DNA from: Leeuwenhoekiella parthenopeia
GTDB taxonomy: Bacteria; Bacteroidota; Bacteroidia; Flavobacteriales; Flavobacteriaceae
Assembly: GCF_020782115.1 (NCBI RefSeq)
Contig: NZ_JAJGMW010000010.1
Location: 82,357-146,356, forward strand
Direction of reading: 5' to 3'
Length of the DNA stretch: 64,000 bases
Positions 63,877-64,000 of the stretch are shown here, in pieces. Made by a program: the position numbers and the translations under genes. Every line of letters starts with the position of its first letter. Position 1 is the stretch's first letter. The notes under the pieces are model-generated. The model did not search any database. It saw only the letters and a program-made list of their open reading frames with translations, and had not been told where the DNA came from.

Positions 63877-64000
63877 GCATCCCCCAAAAATTAGGACAGT
63901 AATTTAAGTTCCAAAATAACTTTAAATTTACTGTTTTATGACACGAAGAAAATTCACACCCAAGTTCAAGACCAAAGTGGTTTTAGAAGCTCTCAAAGAG
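63874..64000 (+). mobile_element. Left end of an IS3-family insertion sequence
   Basis: TGAGCATCCCCCAAAAATTA followed by GGACAG is a typical IS3-group terminal repeat, starting inside the NTPase gene. A transposase OrfA frame starts 64 bases later. The right end and target duplication lie outside the window. Confidence 0.8.
63938..64000 (+). CDS. IS3-family transposase OrfA (5' end only)
   Basis: The 21 residues visible read MTRRKFTPKFKTKVVLEALK and E, the standard start of the HTH (transposase_8) OrfA of IS3-family elements. It runs off the window edge. Confidence 0.8.
   Translation, partial: MTRRKFTPKFKTKVVLEALKE

Overview
The window is a piece of a Flavobacteriaceae-type (Bacteroidota) chromosome, probably marine. 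The basis is a SusC/SusD pair, several lipoproteins with Bacteroidota-type signal peptides, tandem VCBS/ASPIC proteins, a BfmA/BtgA-type mobilization protein, a Bacteroidota tyrosine recombinase and low to moderate G+C. I cannot name the genus.

Layout. (1) 1-1160: end of a BaiN/HI0933-type flavoprotein gene. (2) 1.6-18.8 kb: SusC-SusD, three tandem ~1100-residue VCBS/ASPIC proteins, a vanadium-haloperoxidase-type PAP2 protein and a GyrI-like protein, all on +. (3) 18.8-27.4 kb: a LacI-controlled sugar locus, with lacI-pgmB-GH65 phosphorylase on - diverging from GH32-MFS transporter-fructokinase on +. A LacI-type operator in this divergent promoter recurs almost exactly upstream of susC, which suggests one regulon. 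(4) 27.4-31.5 kb: PLP decarboxylase and a Ktr-type K+ uptake pair. (5) 31.5-37.3 kb: glycerol genes (beta-barrel protein, glpF, glpK, glpD) diverging from a DeoR/GlpR regulator. (6) 37.7-43 kb: GH43, a coiled-coil exported protein, dienelactone hydrolase, DUF2490 and carbonic anhydrase. (7) 43.6-48.1 kb: TrkA/TrkH K+ uptake and a KdpE/KdpD-like two-component pair.

From about 48.3 kb to the right edge lies a genomic island. It starts in the 3' part of a tRNA-Leu(TAG) gene, followed at once by a tyrosine recombinase. It carries small cassette-like genes, an HNH-type protein, a DUF262-DUF262-HEPN defence-type operon, an XRE regulator with a palindromic operator, a BfmA-type mobilization protein with a nearby stem-loop, and an Mrr-nuclease/NTPase gene cut by an IS3-family element.

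The most exciting locus is 58.3-61.5 kb. A structured RNA candidate is followed by an ECF-like sigma factor gene and, two bases later, by a TnpB/Cas12f-family protein. That protein lacks the RuvC-I Asp (Lys instead) and the RuvC-II Glu (Val instead), and it ends before the zinc ribbon and RuvC-III. Downstream are six non-identical ~68-nt units, each foldable into three hairpins, with covariation in the third, and ending in a conserved ACGCG/GCGCG-type sequence followed by unique sequence. I read this as a nuclease-dead RNA-guided DNA-binding protein that brings a dedicated sigma factor to targets set by an array of natural single-guide RNAs, that is, RNA-programmed transcription. From memory, Cas12f-sigma pairings of this kind have recently been reported in Flavobacteriia. 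The multi-unit array and the upstream RNA here deserve direct comparison with them.
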